A stretch of DNA of 64,000 nt from Auanema rhodensis. Its lineage: Eukaryota > Nematoda > Chromadorea > Rhabditida > Rhabditidae. A program made the position numbers and the translations under genes. This document shows, piece after piece, positions 36,275-51,660 of this stretch. Within the stretch, counting starts at the first letter, position 1; each line of letters starts with the position of its first letter. The notes beneath the pieces are model-generated. The model had not been told where the DNA came from, made no database searches, and saw nothing but the letters and a program-made list of their open reading frames with translations. Location of the stretch: contig OZ059897.1 of assembly GCA_964057225.1 (NCBI GenBank), positions 12,958,001 to 13,022,000 of the forward strand. Direction: 5' to 3'.

Positions 36275-36449
36275 TTGGAGAGAATAAAGTTGATTTGTAT
36301 TCCATTTTCTATTTGGGAAAAAGATTTAGGAAAAGAGACTTTTATAAGAAAAGCTTATGTATTGGATGAAAATTTGGGCATTTCGGACACGGTCCATGGC
36401 ACCGAAACAAACCAAATTCTCCAATCAGAACTCGGAGTAATTCAGCGGA
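36275..36449 (+). CDS. Exon-like segment with strong donor
   Basis: An open frame (starting TTG, no ATG) becomes GC-richer and protein-like towards its right end (ENLGISDTVHGTETNQ, then ELGVIQRT) and meets a gtaaga donor at 36450 on a whole codon. The left boundary is unclear because no pyrimidine-rich acceptor is present. The opposite strand is also open here, with a CPKC pair, so neither reading is secure. Confidence 0.2.
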
Positions 36450-37472
36450 CCGTAAGATATCTTTACTTTGTTGAGAATTACAACTAAATTCAAGAATTTC
36501 TTTCCTTCTGTCTCTATTTGATTCATTGAAGTAAACGATGGATATTCTAAAAATCAAAGAAAGATTAACTTTTCAGGAAGTAACAGAGAGAGAGAGAGAA
36601 ACAGAGAGAGAAAAAGCTTAGTTATGAGAGAGAAGGAGAGAAAAAGAGAATAAGGGTGAGAAACATATTTCAGCATTTCGTTCTACTTCCATTGTTTTGT
36701 CATTGTGCCCATAAATGGCCAGCCAAAGCTGCCCAAGTCGTCACCAGGTTCTTGGTTTCTCAAATATCTACCGTAACCTGCATCTCTCCATTTCAACTAA
36801 AAGTCTCTCTATCTCTTTCTCCCTACCATATAATATTGAAAAATGCAAGAATATCTTAAGAATAAATTCATTTTATATTTAAATAATTATCCAAATATTT
36901 CATTTTTATTTATTATAATTACTTTTTAATTTCTGATTTCCTTCTTTAATTATATGTTATACATAAGATGTCAGAATAGAATATCTTCATTTGACCTCAC
37001 GATTTTATGGATTTAATTCCTTGGAATTAACAACCAAAAATTATATTTCATTTCAATTTTATTTGAAAACTAATCTTTTTTTTTTCTTTAACAAACTGCT
37101 TTTCATCTACTTCTTATCTAGTTTGTCATTTCAATTGTATGGCGGGACACTTTTTTTTTGTCGTCGTGGTGGTCCCAACATCTCCAATCTGCAGTTTCGA
37201 TCAGATATTTCATTAAACAATCTTTCTATTTCAAATAACAATTGACCAATCCTGATTATAATTTATATTTTTATATTTATTTTATTATTATATATCAATG
37301 ATATTTAATAATTTTCTTATTTATAAATAACAAAAACTAAACTGATCAGCAGTACATGTTTCATGCAAATTAATATTTTACTAATTACTTTTCAAATTCA
37401 ATTAAGAAATAACCATTTAGATTTCTAGTAATGTATGAAACTGTTAATTATTACTTTATAAGAACAATAAAT

Positions 37473-37479
<7 letters not shown>

Positions 37480-37518
<39 letters not shown>

Positions 37519-37519
37519 A
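37480..37519. repeat. (GA)n microsatellite ending in a G run
   Basis: About 34 bases of GA followed by seven to eight G. Confidence 0.9.
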
Positions 37520-40500
37520 AGTAAAGAATAGGAAAGATGAATCCTATTGTCACTCTTTCTATTTCTTAACTCTTTTACACTTCTTGAGTTATTATAATTT
37601 ATAGAAATAATTTAATTAATTACACAAGTTCAAATATTATCTTTTATATTTTTATTTTTTCAATGATTTTTGTTCTTTTTCAGTATTTTATAATTTTACT
37701 TCCTACGAAATTCTTTAAGCATTAGTTTAGCGTATCTTCACAAATATTCTATTACATCTCACATATACATGAAAATGAAGTTGCATATACCATATAAGAT
37801 ATATGTATATATTGATTTACATATTCATTATATTATAAACTTTTTTTAAAATATTTTCATTCAAATTCTTTCTGAATTACTCTCTTTCAAGTTGATTTGA
37901 ACTCTATTTTGTATTCAAATTAACCGTTTAAGAAGATGTCATTTCGTTTAAAAATATAAAAAGAAAAATATATTTTTCTTTGTTATAATTTCTTGTCGTC
38001 ATGTTTACACTTTATTTTTTTATTAAAAATATTCGATAAAAACCAAAAAAAATAGTTTTTAATAGTTCTCCTTTAGTTTCTCCTTCCTTCATCAATACCA
38101 CTTAGTTGAATTGAATTATACAGTTTTTTTGGAAAATTATAAGATATAAAGCAAAAATACTGTTCAATGATATACTATGACAAACAAGTTAAATTTAATT
38201 TACAACGATGCTTACTATGTTGATAAAGCTGAGCCGAAATTGAAGGAAAGATAGATGGCGACTACCGTAATCCAATTTTCAACTGATTTCGAAAGATGAA
38301 CCTCGTGCTTTTAATGAATTGTAAGATCAATTTAGAATCAAAAAATTGATTTACATAATCCATGTTGTACAATAATTTAGATTTACAGCTATTTTCTATT
38401 GATAAGATAAAAATAATAAAAAAGACGTGTGGGTGAATTGAGTTGTAAATTCTGATGTTGACCTTTGCATGGTTCATCAACTTTTTCAATTCATCATCTC
38501 TCCGACATTATGTTAAATCTTTTCAATTTCCTTTTTTTCTTGTTCATTTTGCTATTTCTATTTGCTTCAATATCAAAAAAATATTTTTAAAATAATCATA
38601 ATCACATTCTACATAATAACTTTTATTTTACAAATTAAATTTTATATTATTCAGAATTTGAAAACATTTCATTCCAAACAAATTCTGGCTTGTAAGATAT
38701 AAGTTCAAAGTGATGTTGGATAAGAAACAAAAAAAAAATTGTCTCTTCATTTAGAATATATTCTCATATATAAATCTAATTATTCATAGCTGCATTGATT
38801 TCTTTTCATTTTTATTCTATTTATTCAGTTTAAATTCTACAATTCTTCTTAATTTTAACTAATGTTTTAAACATAAAAACTCAATTATTCTACTTGATTA
38901 TCATATTTCATTTTTGTATTTCTAACTCATTATCCAACATCATTAAATGCTCTTGCTTGTAAGGTTTATGCTCAATTCACACATTCCTAGCTTATTTCAC
39001 GTGAAAGAACTATTTTTTTCAAATTCTAACAAGCAAATCGGTTGTGTTTTCATTTTCATTTTTTTTTAAATTTTATTTAAAATTATTTTAGTTTTCTACT
39101 CTATTGTTGTTCAAATTTTTTGTTCTAGATGCATATCCATTTCTCCAAATACATATATTCTCCTTATTTAATTATTGAAAATTTATAATAATCTTTTTTA
39201 ATATAATCAAGTGCTGGATACATATGTCTATTACATTATTCTGGCAGTTTTGACCTTATTTAGCAACATTGCTTCCATCTTCTTCATTCTTCTTATTATA
39301 TAATCTTCCCACATTTACCTTCTCTTTCTATATTTCTTTATTCTCTCTTTCTTTCTCTATCTCTTGCTTCTGCTCTCTCGCTTACTCTAAAATATTCCTG
39401 AGCAGATTCGCATCTCACAGCTTGTGCCTCAATATGACCATCTGTGCATGACCAGATTCACTTGGCTTCTCTCTTAGTGTCCTTTTATCTCGACCGTTTG
39501 CGATATAGCTTCTGGGATATGCTCCAAATCTGTGAAATCATTAATTCAAGCTAATTATATGATGAACTATAACTTTTTACTTTTACTGTATCCATAATGG
39601 TTGGAATAGTTAACGCTTGCATGATGACCAGAATGAGCTGGATAATTTTGCTTAATCTCTTATAAACCCGTGTGAATACATCCAGATGTCTTGTTCTTGT
39701 TCTTCTTTCTTTTCATATTTTCATCTAATTATATGAATAAAAAATATTAAATCATTATAATATATTATATTATATAGTTATCTAGCTACTTATAATATAT
39801 CTTTATTAATTCTTCATCATAGGAACAAAAAAAACATTTTTTTGATTCAAATAGAAGAAGAAGAGAACGTTTTTCAATATCGGTATCAGTTAGAGTTCAC
39901 AATTGTTTTTTAGCACATGCGAACTTTTTTTGTCTTTAAAACCTGTTTCTCATATTACTTTTTACTAAGAATTATGCCGACTAAAAAAATTTTTCATCAT
40001 CATCTAATTCCTTAAAAGATGAGTTGTCCTTTCATGAGAAAACTGACTAATTGTACAAACTAACCTATATTCTACTTACATATCACCTGTGTTCTAAGAT
40101 CATTCATAAATCTTCTATAACATAAAGATGTATGAGATCTTTCTTTATAAAAACATGTACATTACTTTCCTTTTTACCTTTTTTTACCATTTTTATCTCT
40201 CTCTATTCTACTATTTCCCACCTCCCTCATTTCTCTGGAGCCAATTTTTTTTATTTAATTTTCTTTATATGATATTTTTCTTTTTTTTTTTATTATTATC
40301 ATCAAAAACCTAGATTATTTTGAATTTAGTATTTGAGAAAAAAAATCATTTCTAAAATGTTTTTTTCTCAAGTTTTTTCTCCCGAATATTTGTTTCAAAT
40401 ATTATTCTTTGTTAACTGTTAATAAGTATCATGTGTTCTAGAAGAACATATGTATTTTAAATTTCTTTGCAAAAGCTTTTAATCAAGCTTCTGCTCAGGT

Positions 40501-41099
40501 TTTCCGTTGATTTTTTCGGATTATGAATACATTAAGGTTAGTATATAATCCATTATTAATCTATCTATATCTCATTTTCTAAACTTAAAGTTTGAAAATT
40601 CAAAAATCGTGGATATTTTCATTCAAATTCTTATTATCAAATTCTCTAACTAAAAATATTTTTCATTTAATCAAAAAAATATTTCAAGAGCATTATTGTC
40701 TTTTCTTCATCAACAGTTAAGACAGCTTGGTGAACATTGTTGCCAATTTTGAGATAAAATAATATAAATAAAAAGAAAATGTTGATGATTTTGAAATAAT
40801 AAATCTGATAAAACATATAAAATATTTATTATCAGATTTATTTTACATTTCTTACGAAAATTGAAGAAGAAAAACGATGACTGCTGGAATATTACTATTG
40901 TACTTTCTATTTAAGCTTCTTGTTCTTCAAAACTGAAATCAATAGATTATCATCTAGATCACTAAAAATATTTCTTTTATATAAGTAAATCATCAGAGAC
41001 CAATTGTCATCAAAGACATTTTCATTTGATTCATGTAAATTTCATTCTTGTTTATTCCATTTCTTATCAAGATTTCTAATAACAAATTGTTTTTTTCAG

Positions 41100-41250
41100 T
41101 GCTGAACGAACTCCAATTTGGAATAACTGCAAATCATTGAGCGTCATTTCGTCGAATACTCCCAGAGAGAGTATTTTCTCAAGTTCAATTCTCTCAAGTT
41201 TTAAAAAGTTTAGAATCTTCGCACAGAAACATCATTGCTTTTCTGAATAG
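41100..41250 (+). CDS. Possible terminal exon after a strong acceptor
   Basis: The acceptor tttttttcag is among the best in the desert. It is followed by one codon-completing base, 49 sense codons and TAG (41248-41250). The frame reads AERTPIWNNCKSLSVISSNT, then a Ser-rich stretch and FKKFRIFAQKHHCFSE. No family recognised. It would need a preceding exon ending with two bases of a codon; none of the other listed candidates does. Confidence 0.3.
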
Positions 41251-41644
41251 CAAACCTTTGAGTAGGAAGTATATACATATGTATGTATGTATGTATGTAC
41301 TTCCTCATAGCTTACTCTTATAAAATGCAATTGAAAGATCAGCGGATGAATTTTAAACATTTTGCTTATAAGCCGTATAGTACTGATTACGTCGGAAAGA
41401 TATATACAGACAATAAGTATGACCTTCTATGATATAAGAACAATCTATTACATAGTTCTTAAAGAATTAGTATATTTGGGTTTCTCTAAACCATGTCATA
41501 TTCCTAATAATTGCCTGTCACGCAAGCAATTATTGCTTTTGGTTGGCTTCTTAATTTAGCTATTAAAACCTTTACATAGTTTTGATAGACTTCTTTAGGA
41601 TGTTTCTAGAATAAATACAGCTTTAAGAAAGAGGTATAGAGAGG

Positions 41645-41647
<3 letters not shown>

Positions 41648-41684
<37 letters not shown>
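41648..41684. repeat. (GA)n microsatellite
   Basis: Pure GA dinucleotide, about 37 bases. Confidence 0.9.
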
Positions 41685-41688
<4 letters not shown>

Positions 41689-43347
41689 ATGTAAGAGTAC
41701 AAAAGGTGTATAACATAAGGAAAGAAACAAAGAATAAATATATGAGAGATATGTGATATCGAATTAAAGATTCAGAGAAAGAGAGAAACCCACATGATAA
41801 CATTATTCATTTGAATATCTTTTCATTCCATATTTAAAACATTTTTACCCTATCGTTTTCTTTATATTTCGAAATATTCGTTAAAATTTCAATTACTTTC
41901 TTCAACTCAACGAAATTTGACATCAAACATTCAGCGCAGGCTTCGCCCTTTGAATTAAAGTTTGTCGTTTTCGGATAAACTCTTAACAAAAAAAATGAAA
42001 ATTTCTAACGAATAATAGAAATTCAAAATCTTTTTATTCAACAATCATGGGCTCCGTAGTTTTTTTTATAATTCAGAGAAGGGTCAATGATTTTAAACCG
42101 GAACCTTTTCTATATTAAACTGCTTGATGTTTCTCTTTAATACTTCATCTTTCTTACTTCTCTTTGTTTTCGAATTCATTTTTCTAATTCAAACTATATA
42201 TGTATATAATCTATTTTAAACTTTTTGTTATCCAATAATATGAATTTGTAATTTTTTTTTCTCGTTGAGATGACCACCTTGGTTACTGTAATCAAAGTAC
42301 TTTTGAAGCCATTTTAATGTGGAAAAAACGAAACTATTCGTATGAAATATTGAATAATTACTAATGGAAGAAAATATATTTAAATGTATTATTATTTTTT
42401 ATTTAAAAAGAATAATAAAGCTAAGAAGATAAAGATTGAATATCTCTTATATGAGTCATTGGCATTACCAATGGTTTTTTCTATTTCTGTTTTTTTTATC
42501 TTCTTCTTCTTCTTCCTATACCTCTATCGTTTTTTTTTTCGTGAGAAAATGAAAAAAAGAAGGATAAAAGTAGTACCAGTAAATGAAATAAATTATAAAT
42601 TGAAATTAATGATCTTTTGATTCCAAATACATAGCTATTTCTATCAATATAAACTTCATTTCAATAAAAAATTTGAAATGAAATACATATTCTTTATCTT
42701 TTAATAGTATAAATACTTTTTGTATTAATTTATAAAATTTATATAGAGAGAAATCAAAAATAAGAAATTGAAGGTTAGAAAAGAGAAAGAAAGAGAAAAG
42801 GTCCATAGAATAGCAAAGCACTTAGGTGACTTTTCCGGCTTTGAAGATTCAAAATGCTTCAGAAGGCCATTAAAACAACATCCTGTGATGAAGAGTTAGA
42901 TGAACAACGATAATGGGGATGTAATAGCTCATTTTTATTCACAAAATCATTAAAGTGTAGGAAATTGGCATTTTCTTCATATTTACTATTTACTATAATC
43001 AGCTTTAAACTTTCGAAAAAATTTTTTTTCTAAAATTAGTCTTGTAGTGGTCAATAGTTGTCAATTCAAATATATATATATATTATAAAAGCTTATTATC
43101 ATATCATAAGAATATGACAAGAAAAGTATAAAAAGAATTTTCTTTACTCATTATCATTACATTAATGGATTTTCATTATTTTTTTTTTTGGAATTTTTAA
43201 ATTAAGATCATGAAAAATGATGACCTAAGACTTAGAAATACGCACACGAGAAATGCTTCGGTCTCAGCTGCATTTATAATTTCATTATATAAATTAAGAT
43301 TCTTCTCTCAGTGTATTACAAAGTTTAGGAATTTTTCTGATTATGAG

Positions 43348-43404
<57 letters not shown>
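43348..43404. repeat. (CT)n microsatellite
   Basis: About 57 bases of CT with one interruption. Confidence 0.93.
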
Positions 43405-43408
<4 letters not shown>

Positions 43409-46400
43409 ATCTATCTATCCCCTTGATATCACATCCTTCCTTATTTTCATTTTTTTCTGATTCTTTTGGCTATCTTCAGATTTTATAATTCAAATATTAT
43501 TACTCTTCATTAAGTAATAGACCATTTTTAATATTTCAAATGATTTTTTTAAATTTTATATATTATTTAATAATAATTATCTTTCTTTACAATAAATTTC
43601 ATAATTTAAATTATTTCTTATATATAAATATATATTTATATCTTGAAGAAAGCAATGCTTCTCATGATCTTTAAGCTTTTTTGCATGTTCATCTGTCCAA
43701 TTATTCACAATCACAGATGGCACAAGTTGCAATTTCCAATTATTTTAGTATTACCCTAAAGTTTAATTATAAATACAAAAAAAAGAAGAATAAGAGAAAA
43801 GATTTATAGGCTTTATAGACATCATTTCAATTCAAATGTTTAACAAAACTTTTTAATTTGATATTCTTTATCAAATTAAACTTTTATACATATATGTATA
43901 TATGAATATGTATATACATATGTGTATAGCTATAAATAAAAAATTTAAAAAACTACATTATTTTGTATTTTTTTTTCTCAAAATGTACTTTTTCATTAAC
44001 TTTTTTTGATAAAATTTTAAGAATATGTACATGTATTTGCTCTAATGATTACTATTGATTTAAGAGATTGGTCATTTTCAATCTTTTATAGTATAGACAA
44101 CAAGCTATACATGTACGTATATGCATATATAAGTAGATTTTCTTCTCTTTTCATATAAATTATATTAATTTGTCTATCTTCCTCCTTAGATTTCCCTTCT
44201 TTTCTTTATTTTCTCTCTTCTTCCTCTAATCTCTCACCGTTAATCGCAGAAGTAACCTATAGAAGGTGCGTATTAAGCACTTAATGTTATAATCACATGT
44301 CACAAAATTGTTCCTATTCCCTGTATATTTTAATAATAATGCACCATCTTTCTTCAATAAATTTTATAATAATTCTCTCTAACCCTCTTTCTCTCTCTCT
44401 CTCTCGTTCTCTCTTTCTCTCTGTCTAATCTCTCTGGCTATCATAATATGTTGACCATATTCTCTTCTACACCTAGACCAATTATTATTTTAATGTTCGA
44501 AAACAAATATAATCAAAACTAGTCAAACTTATAACAATTGTTTTAAAGTTCAAAATAATATTTTTTTTGATTACAAATGTATTTCAATTCAAATTTATAT
44601 CTACGATTTGATCTACGAATTTACAACTGAATACTCCCTCATATGTAGCTTGATTAATACAAATATGCAAAGGTTGTTTCATGACTTCAACGATCTTTTC
44701 AAACATATTTTCAAGTTTGTCAAAATGTCTTAAAGCTCATCATATTAAATGGATATCTTTTCATTTCTTCATTCATATTTCAGAATATAAAATTAGTTTT
44801 CTACTATCTATTGTTCAATATTAAAAAAGCTAAAAAGCTTGAAATATCGTCATATACAGTTCAATATGATTGCACAAAGACCAAAAGCTTTTCTTTTACA
44901 TCCTCTCTTTCCATTTGATACATGTCTCTTCTCCGTTTTCAATCTTTCCATTTAGGAAATATTCATTTATGTTTATTGGAGCTAGTTCAATAGCTGATAT
45001 TCTTTATATTATTTCAATTTTTTCCCCTGCTCTCTGTCCTATTTCATATGAGTCTAATGGCTTTTACTTTCAATTTTTATAATTTTTCTGAACTTTACTC
45101 CAATGTGCTGCAAACTTCAAAGCCTTAATCGATCAAAATATAGAATTTCTAAAATATTTCAATCATTTCTCCCTATATCAATGGAAAACCATGTTTAGAG
45201 AAATTAAGACTGAACGCAAATCTCAGAAAGAACCGACAAGGCGGTTTTTTCAAATTGTTAACATTATCGATCAAACACTTATTTCAGATTCCGTCATTTA
45301 ATGATTTTTGATCAATTTAACTAAAATGTTTTATAAGTTTTTTGAATTTTCTTAATAACTAACAACTTTAAAAATTAATTTTACTACAAAAATTATTGTA
45401 ATTCGATATACATATGTATATTATCTTTCTTAATGCTTCACATTTTACAAAGTTTGTTTGAGTTATTGTGGACATATTAACAGAAAATGAATGAGAGAAA
45501 ACAAGTAGTTGACATTAATGAATTGAGTTAATCATTCCATTTTTTTGTTGTTGTTAGTGCAGTATCAGTAGAAAAAGCTGGCTTTTGATAAAATATTTAT
45601 TGGGATTGAGAAAAAAAAAAGTTGATTTGTTGCGATTTTCTGTATCTAAAGCAGCAAATCGAACTGAACACGACCACGTCCACTCGTCGCTAATCGCATA
45701 ATTATGAAAAATTTGTCTTTTTTCTATAAAATGGATAAGAGAATGCATGAAAAGATAAAGGACTTTTAGAGAGATTTCGTTTTCTGAAAGAATAAGAAGA
45801 TGGAAACCACCAAACACGCTAATATATGTACATGATGATAATGATAATGATGATGCTATTATTTAAAATTAATATAAAAATATTATATATATATATATAT
45901 ATATTTATTCTTATAATAATATAATAAAAAAATATTTAGACAATTAGTTAATAGTTATAATATTTAATTGAATAATCAAATGCATCTGAATGATTTTAAG
46001 CTATACTATACTATGTTATATTCAAACCTTTAATGTTTAGAATGCCACCTAAAATTTTATCAAATTCTTTTTTTTTCATTAAAAAGAATTTCTTCAGATT
46101 AATCTTCTTCTTTCATAATTTTTTTTTCATTCCAAATTTATCATTAGCATGATCAAATAGATTATCTGATTAAATGTTGTCTTTTTTTAAACTAATTTTT
46201 AACCAATTATTTCTAAAAAAATGATATTTCCCTTGTTCTTAATCTAATCAAATAGTTTTCTGCGAGATAGTTCATTCTATACATTCTCAGCCGAGTTGCA
46301 GGAAAAAACCTGACTACAATATGAAATATAATTTGCAAACAAAACATTTGAATACAGTTTTTTGTTGTTTCAAATGAACAGCTTTTCCTTGAAATCTATC

Positions 46401-47874
46401 TATCTTTTCCACAATTGAACAACGAGTTCAATATGTCGCCAAAGTTTTTATTTTTTCTTCGTTTGTTTCAAATATTTTTCATCAAATTAATTTATTATCA
46501 ATAATATTACTAAATAGTATATATACATATACATATATACATATGTATATAGATATAAATCTTGTATGTTTTAACTATACATATATAGTATAGTATAGTA
46601 TAGTATACATATTCATTTTTACATATTAAACATACTATAAAAGCTAAACTTGTTAAAATTTAAATTTTTAAACATATACATATTATTGAAATCAAAACAT
46701 TGGATTATTTAGCCATACTAATACTTATTTCCGTTTCCTCAATTTCTAGTTCTTTTTTTTTGTTGGATAATTTTAAAAAATATTCTTTTTGAATATAATT
46801 TCATTTTATTTCAATATAATTTATAAATTTAAATCAAACTTTTTCTTAATCTTTTTGACATTTACTGCCTAATATTTCTTAGTAAAAATCAACGGCTAAA
46901 CAGGAAATTCAAGAACGGATTTCCGTTTTCAGTTATTGGTCCGAAATTAATGACAGATTAGAAAGAAAATTTATCTTCATATCTCAAGAATCTCAGTTTC
47001 CATCCTTCAAAATCATATACACGTCGATCGTTTCAGATTTCTTGAAATTTTACTCAAAACCTACTAGTTAAATTACAAAATCTAACTTCTTTCATCAAAC
47101 TATTAGCAAAGTATCATAATAGAATATTTTTGATATATATATAGTTTTTAAATTTTTTGTTTTTTTTTTTCGGAATAAGCCCCATATGAAATTGTTTATA
47201 AATATATTAAAAAACTGGTTGAACAAAGTTTCCATTCACTTGGTTATGCTTTCACTACTTCTCTCTCAACCTTCCTTCATTTTTTTTTCGGTCTTCTTCA
47301 ATCTTTATTCTTTTTAATTGTTTTTTTTTCTTTAATATTCAAAACGAATTGCTCTCTTTATCTTTGATGTTCATAATTCATCGAAATTGTCATCTTGTTT
47401 TGTTTTTCCTTAAAATGAACTTTTATTTTCAATTATTTAATTTTAATTTTTTTAGATCTTCAAATATTGGCGAAATCTTGACTACTGCATCACATATCTG
47501 GATTTATACAAATTTTTCTATTACTCAACTGAAGAATAATTATTATTTAAGTAAGATTATAGAGGTATAACATTGATAAAATGATTATATTGATATTATA
47601 AATTTTTAAAATTTTATAATATCTTCAATCGAATATTCAAGGTTTGTTTTTATTTGAATGATTTCATTATTTCTGTAATGATTACGAGATATGGATGAAT
47701 ATGGTAAGCAGAAAGTTAGCCCTATAGCCATCAACCATAACATGCAAACATCCATATTCGGGTCGTTCATTTCTTTTTTTTTATGAAAAATAAACCAAAC
47801 TTGTTTTTTTTTGCGTAGGAGACGCTACTTTTCAACTACTGATATTCACTGTCTATCCACAGTTTCATACACTT

Positions 47875-47876
47875 TG

Positions 47877-47941
<65 letters not shown>
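47875..47941. repeat. (CT)n microsatellite
   Basis: About 67 bases of CT with a single TT interruption. Confidence 0.95.
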
Positions 47942-47942
<1 letters not shown>

Positions 47943-49268
47943 ATACATCTTTTCAAATCATATATATAACCTATAGATCTTAGAAAATTCAGTATACTTC
48001 TGAATCAATTCAGATACCTGTAATATCGTTTTCAACAAGATATTATTGAAATCTTACTTTGAAGATTACATTCTTCTTTGTTAGTTTGTACCGTAACCAA
48101 CAATATTGATATATTCATAGTTTGTTATTTTCAATAATTCTGAATTATATATCTAAAGTTTAGCATAAAGGCTGAAATAAACCTAATCAAGCCTATTTAC
48201 AACTTGAAAGTTCTTTCATTTTCTATGTACAGTCTGTATATATATAATGATATTGAAAGTTTCAAGCGGAAAATTGAAACAAGCATTCTGTAAAATTACA
48301 AAGTTTCTTTTAGCTGCTTATTAGAAACCGATTCAAATCATCTGTCACTCGTCATTCGTAACCGATTCGAAAACTTGGATAAGAATCGGAAAAAGTACGT
48401 ATTGGTCCTCTTAGAAACATAACATCAGTAGTTTTTAAGAATAAAAATTCTGAAAAGAGAAAAAATGAGAAAAATCGGTTATTCAATTGGTTTTTTTCTG
48501 CTTTGGAATTTTTGAAAAAAAAAAATTACCGGGCTCAGTTCAAGAGCTATCCAAATACAAGCAATGAGTCACTTTTGAACAAAAATGATTTAAAGCTTGA
48601 ACTGGTTCAAACTCAAAAAAAACCTTTTCTTTTCCATTGGTTTTACACATGATATTAAGATTCTGTACATTGAATGATTTCTTTTTGTGTTTTTTTCGCT
48701 GTTAAGAGAAATTTTTAAAGAAAAATAATGACGGAAGAAGAAGTAGAAACGATATATTTCCGTGTTTTCATATGTTATACTATTAGATCGAATAGTTATG
48801 GTATGGTATACAACAAGAACGATGAGAACAAAAATTGCACATTTCCCATATTATTCCTCAGAATTTAGTACTTTGCAAGCGGAAAAATATAAAAAATGTT
48901 GTCCATTTTCTGAAAATGTTTCATCTGCAAAGCTGATATTTTGCAAAAAGTCGTACTCAATATCTTCCTCGTTGCTTTTTTAAGTAAACCATTTTTTCAT
49001 TTATTCAGTTTCTCTATCATCTTCCTTATCAGATCACTAGAAAATTCCATTCACTTCTAAGCTGAAGAGGTGTGGTAACAGCTAGGGCTGGACAGAGAGG
49101 GGTGGTGTTGTGTTGAAGAGATTGTTGGATGTTGGTTTCTGATGCTGCTTGTAGCTGTTGCTATTTTCTGATCATCATGTTAACGAGAGAAAAAGAGAGA
49201 GAGAGATAGAGAAATAGAAAGTAAAATAATGAGAGTAAGAAGGTGTATGAGAGAAAAAGAAGGACTAC

Positions 49269-49299
<31 letters not shown>

Positions 49300-49820
49300 T
49301 AGGTTGGAAGGTGAATTAGTTGATTAGACAGTTTTCTTCCTTTCTTGCCGTTTTTTATTTCTCTTTCAATATAAATTTATATACTTGTTTATATTATTAG
49401 TAACTTTAAGTAAATTGTTTCAAAACATTTATTAGGTATAGTTAATTAAAATACTCTTAATTATATTTTTTCATATATATATACTATATACACATGTTTG
49501 GCTCATTATATCATCATCATTATCATCTACGTTCATGTCAATTTTCCTAGAATTTCGCTTTTACAACTTGATTCGATTCTTCAGTCACACGACGATGTCA
49601 ACGAATTATACCTCTGACATATCGATACTTTCTATACCTGTCCTCAGGCAAACATGTATATGTAACTTCATTTAGATTAGCAGACATCATTATGATCATT
49701 TCACCTTTAGATTCTTAGCCAAAACCTTCTACTTCTCCCCAACCCTTTTACCTTCTTCTGTAAAATTCAAATTCTAATAAGATCAAGATTCTTTTTTGAT
49801 TTGTTTTCTTTGCAGCTGCT

Positions 49821-49958
49821 ATGAGTCTTGTAACTTTTTTAAAATTTTTTGCGTTCTCGTTCCTAGTCTTTTTCCAAACAGGTCATCAGAATATTTTTTT
49901 TCCTGTTCTTCTTCCCTTTCAACAAAACTACAATCTTGTTTTATTATTATTTTTATAA
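49821..49958 (+). CDS. Possible 45-residue hydrophobic ORF behind an acceptor
   Basis: The ATG lies five bases after ttctttgcag. The frame begins MSLVTFLKFFAFSFLVFFQT, a signal-peptide or membrane-anchor type start, and ends at TAA (49956-49958). T-rich DNA produces Phe/Leu-rich frames by chance, so support is weak. Confidence 0.15.
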   Translation: MSLVTFLKFFAFSFLVFFQTGHQNIFFPVLLPFQQNYNLVLLLFL

Positions 49959-50838
49959 AATATAATATATTTATTTCAATTATTAATTTATAATAATGAG
50001 CAATACTGATGGGGTGGTTAATATAATTCTCTCTCTCTCTTTCTCTCTGTCCCCCTTCTCTCTCTCACTTTCTCTCTATCTCTCCTTTTCCCTCTCTCCC
50101 ACTTTCTCTCTTTTTTTATTTCTCATCAATTCCGATTATCACATTCTTAAAGCTGCTTTTCGACTTTATCCTTAGAAAACTTGAAAACTTTGCGCTGATC
50201 AGTTGAAATTTCAATTGTTTATCTTAAAGCCATTCAAACACTTCACGTAAGAGTACGACATCAAGAAGCAATAATGAGCACTTCCAACACCATCGGCGTT
50301 GCAGTTGACGACGATCATCATCCATGTTAGACTCTTCTATATGATAATCCTCCTTATATAGCATACCTACTATCAGGAAAAAATTAAATTTTATAGGACA
50401 AGTGTTATATGTTCTTACCTTTTAAGTTAATTCTCTATACATATTTCGGATGTATAACAAGAGGATTATGACTATTTTGCTTAATTCTAAGCATGGATGA
50501 CCAGCTGAAAGCTTGTTTTCGTCACAGATCAGGAGACTAAAAAGCACCAAATAAGTTACCTTCAAATCTTATATTTCCGATTGCTATAGAGATTAGTTAT
50601 TTATAGTTTTCATTATGTTCTAAAGCATGGTGAGCAATACGCATAAGTTGACATTTCACAGTTTTTCATTATACTAAGGTTAAATTAATATTTTTATTTA
50701 AATATAGTTTATTAGTTAAGATATAGAAGATATTTTAAAAGATAATCCATCAAGCATTGTTATCATATATATTATAATTAAAGCTTATTATTTTACTTGA
50801 ACTACACGTTGTTGTTTCATTTTAATGATTATTTTCGT

Positions 50839-50839
<1 letters not shown>

Positions 50840-50878
<39 letters not shown>
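50840..50878. repeat. (CT)n microsatellite
   Basis: About 38 bases of CT dinucleotide. Confidence 0.92.
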
Positions 50879-50881
<3 letters not shown>

Positions 50882-51660
50882 CTCTTCTCTAACTTTTTCT
50901 CTCTCTGTAGTCTATCGATACCTCTCATAGTTTTTAACAAAATTAAATTGAATATTATGAAATTAAAATGTTTTTTTCAATCAGACGCGAAGAAAGATAA
51001 GTAAGAAATCAGTTTCATTGCTAACACATGATTGATGTAATCATGAACTATGAGTTCATATTATTTCTCAATAAATAGTAAAATTCTTAATGAATATAAC
51101 ATATTAACTATCGCTAATCATGTTGTGTAGACTCTTGTAAACTATTTTCTTAATTCGTCTGAAAAATTAAACAGAAAACTTATAAAAATTGATGATCTCT
51201 AATCAGAATATATATATATATATTTTGATTAATGGTTTTTCTATTCTCGACTTGCCATTTTCGATTCCTTGAATTGACCGGTTTATATGTCTAAAATAGC
51301 ATTCATATTGAACCATCATTAGACCAATCACTTCTACTGATAGTGACACGAGAACTTCTTTAGAACTTTCTTAATTTGCTACTTCTTCAAAGAAGTTTTA
51401 CAATGAATTAACATTTGTTCAATTAAGACAAAAAAATTTGAAAATAAAATTCAATAATATAAGAAATAGATTGAAATTATTTATTAGTATATATTGATGT
51501 ATAATATATAAATATATATATATATATATAAATATATATTATACATATTATATATAAATAGATAGATAAAAACATAATTAGGCTTTAATTTCTTTAATGC
51601 CAAAATATTAACTAGATGGATGATACAGAAAGACCATAAGAGATATAGACAGCAACAGGA

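Larger units (their letters stand above)
36450..45500. other. Gene desert, third part
   Basis: AT-rich with several simple arrays: imperfect GA 36583-36650, GA 37480-37519, ATGT tetranucleotide 41276-41299, GA 41648-41684, CT 43348-43404, imperfect CT 44389-44440. One exon-like segment is listed (41100-41250). Nothing else is supported. Confidence 0.35.
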
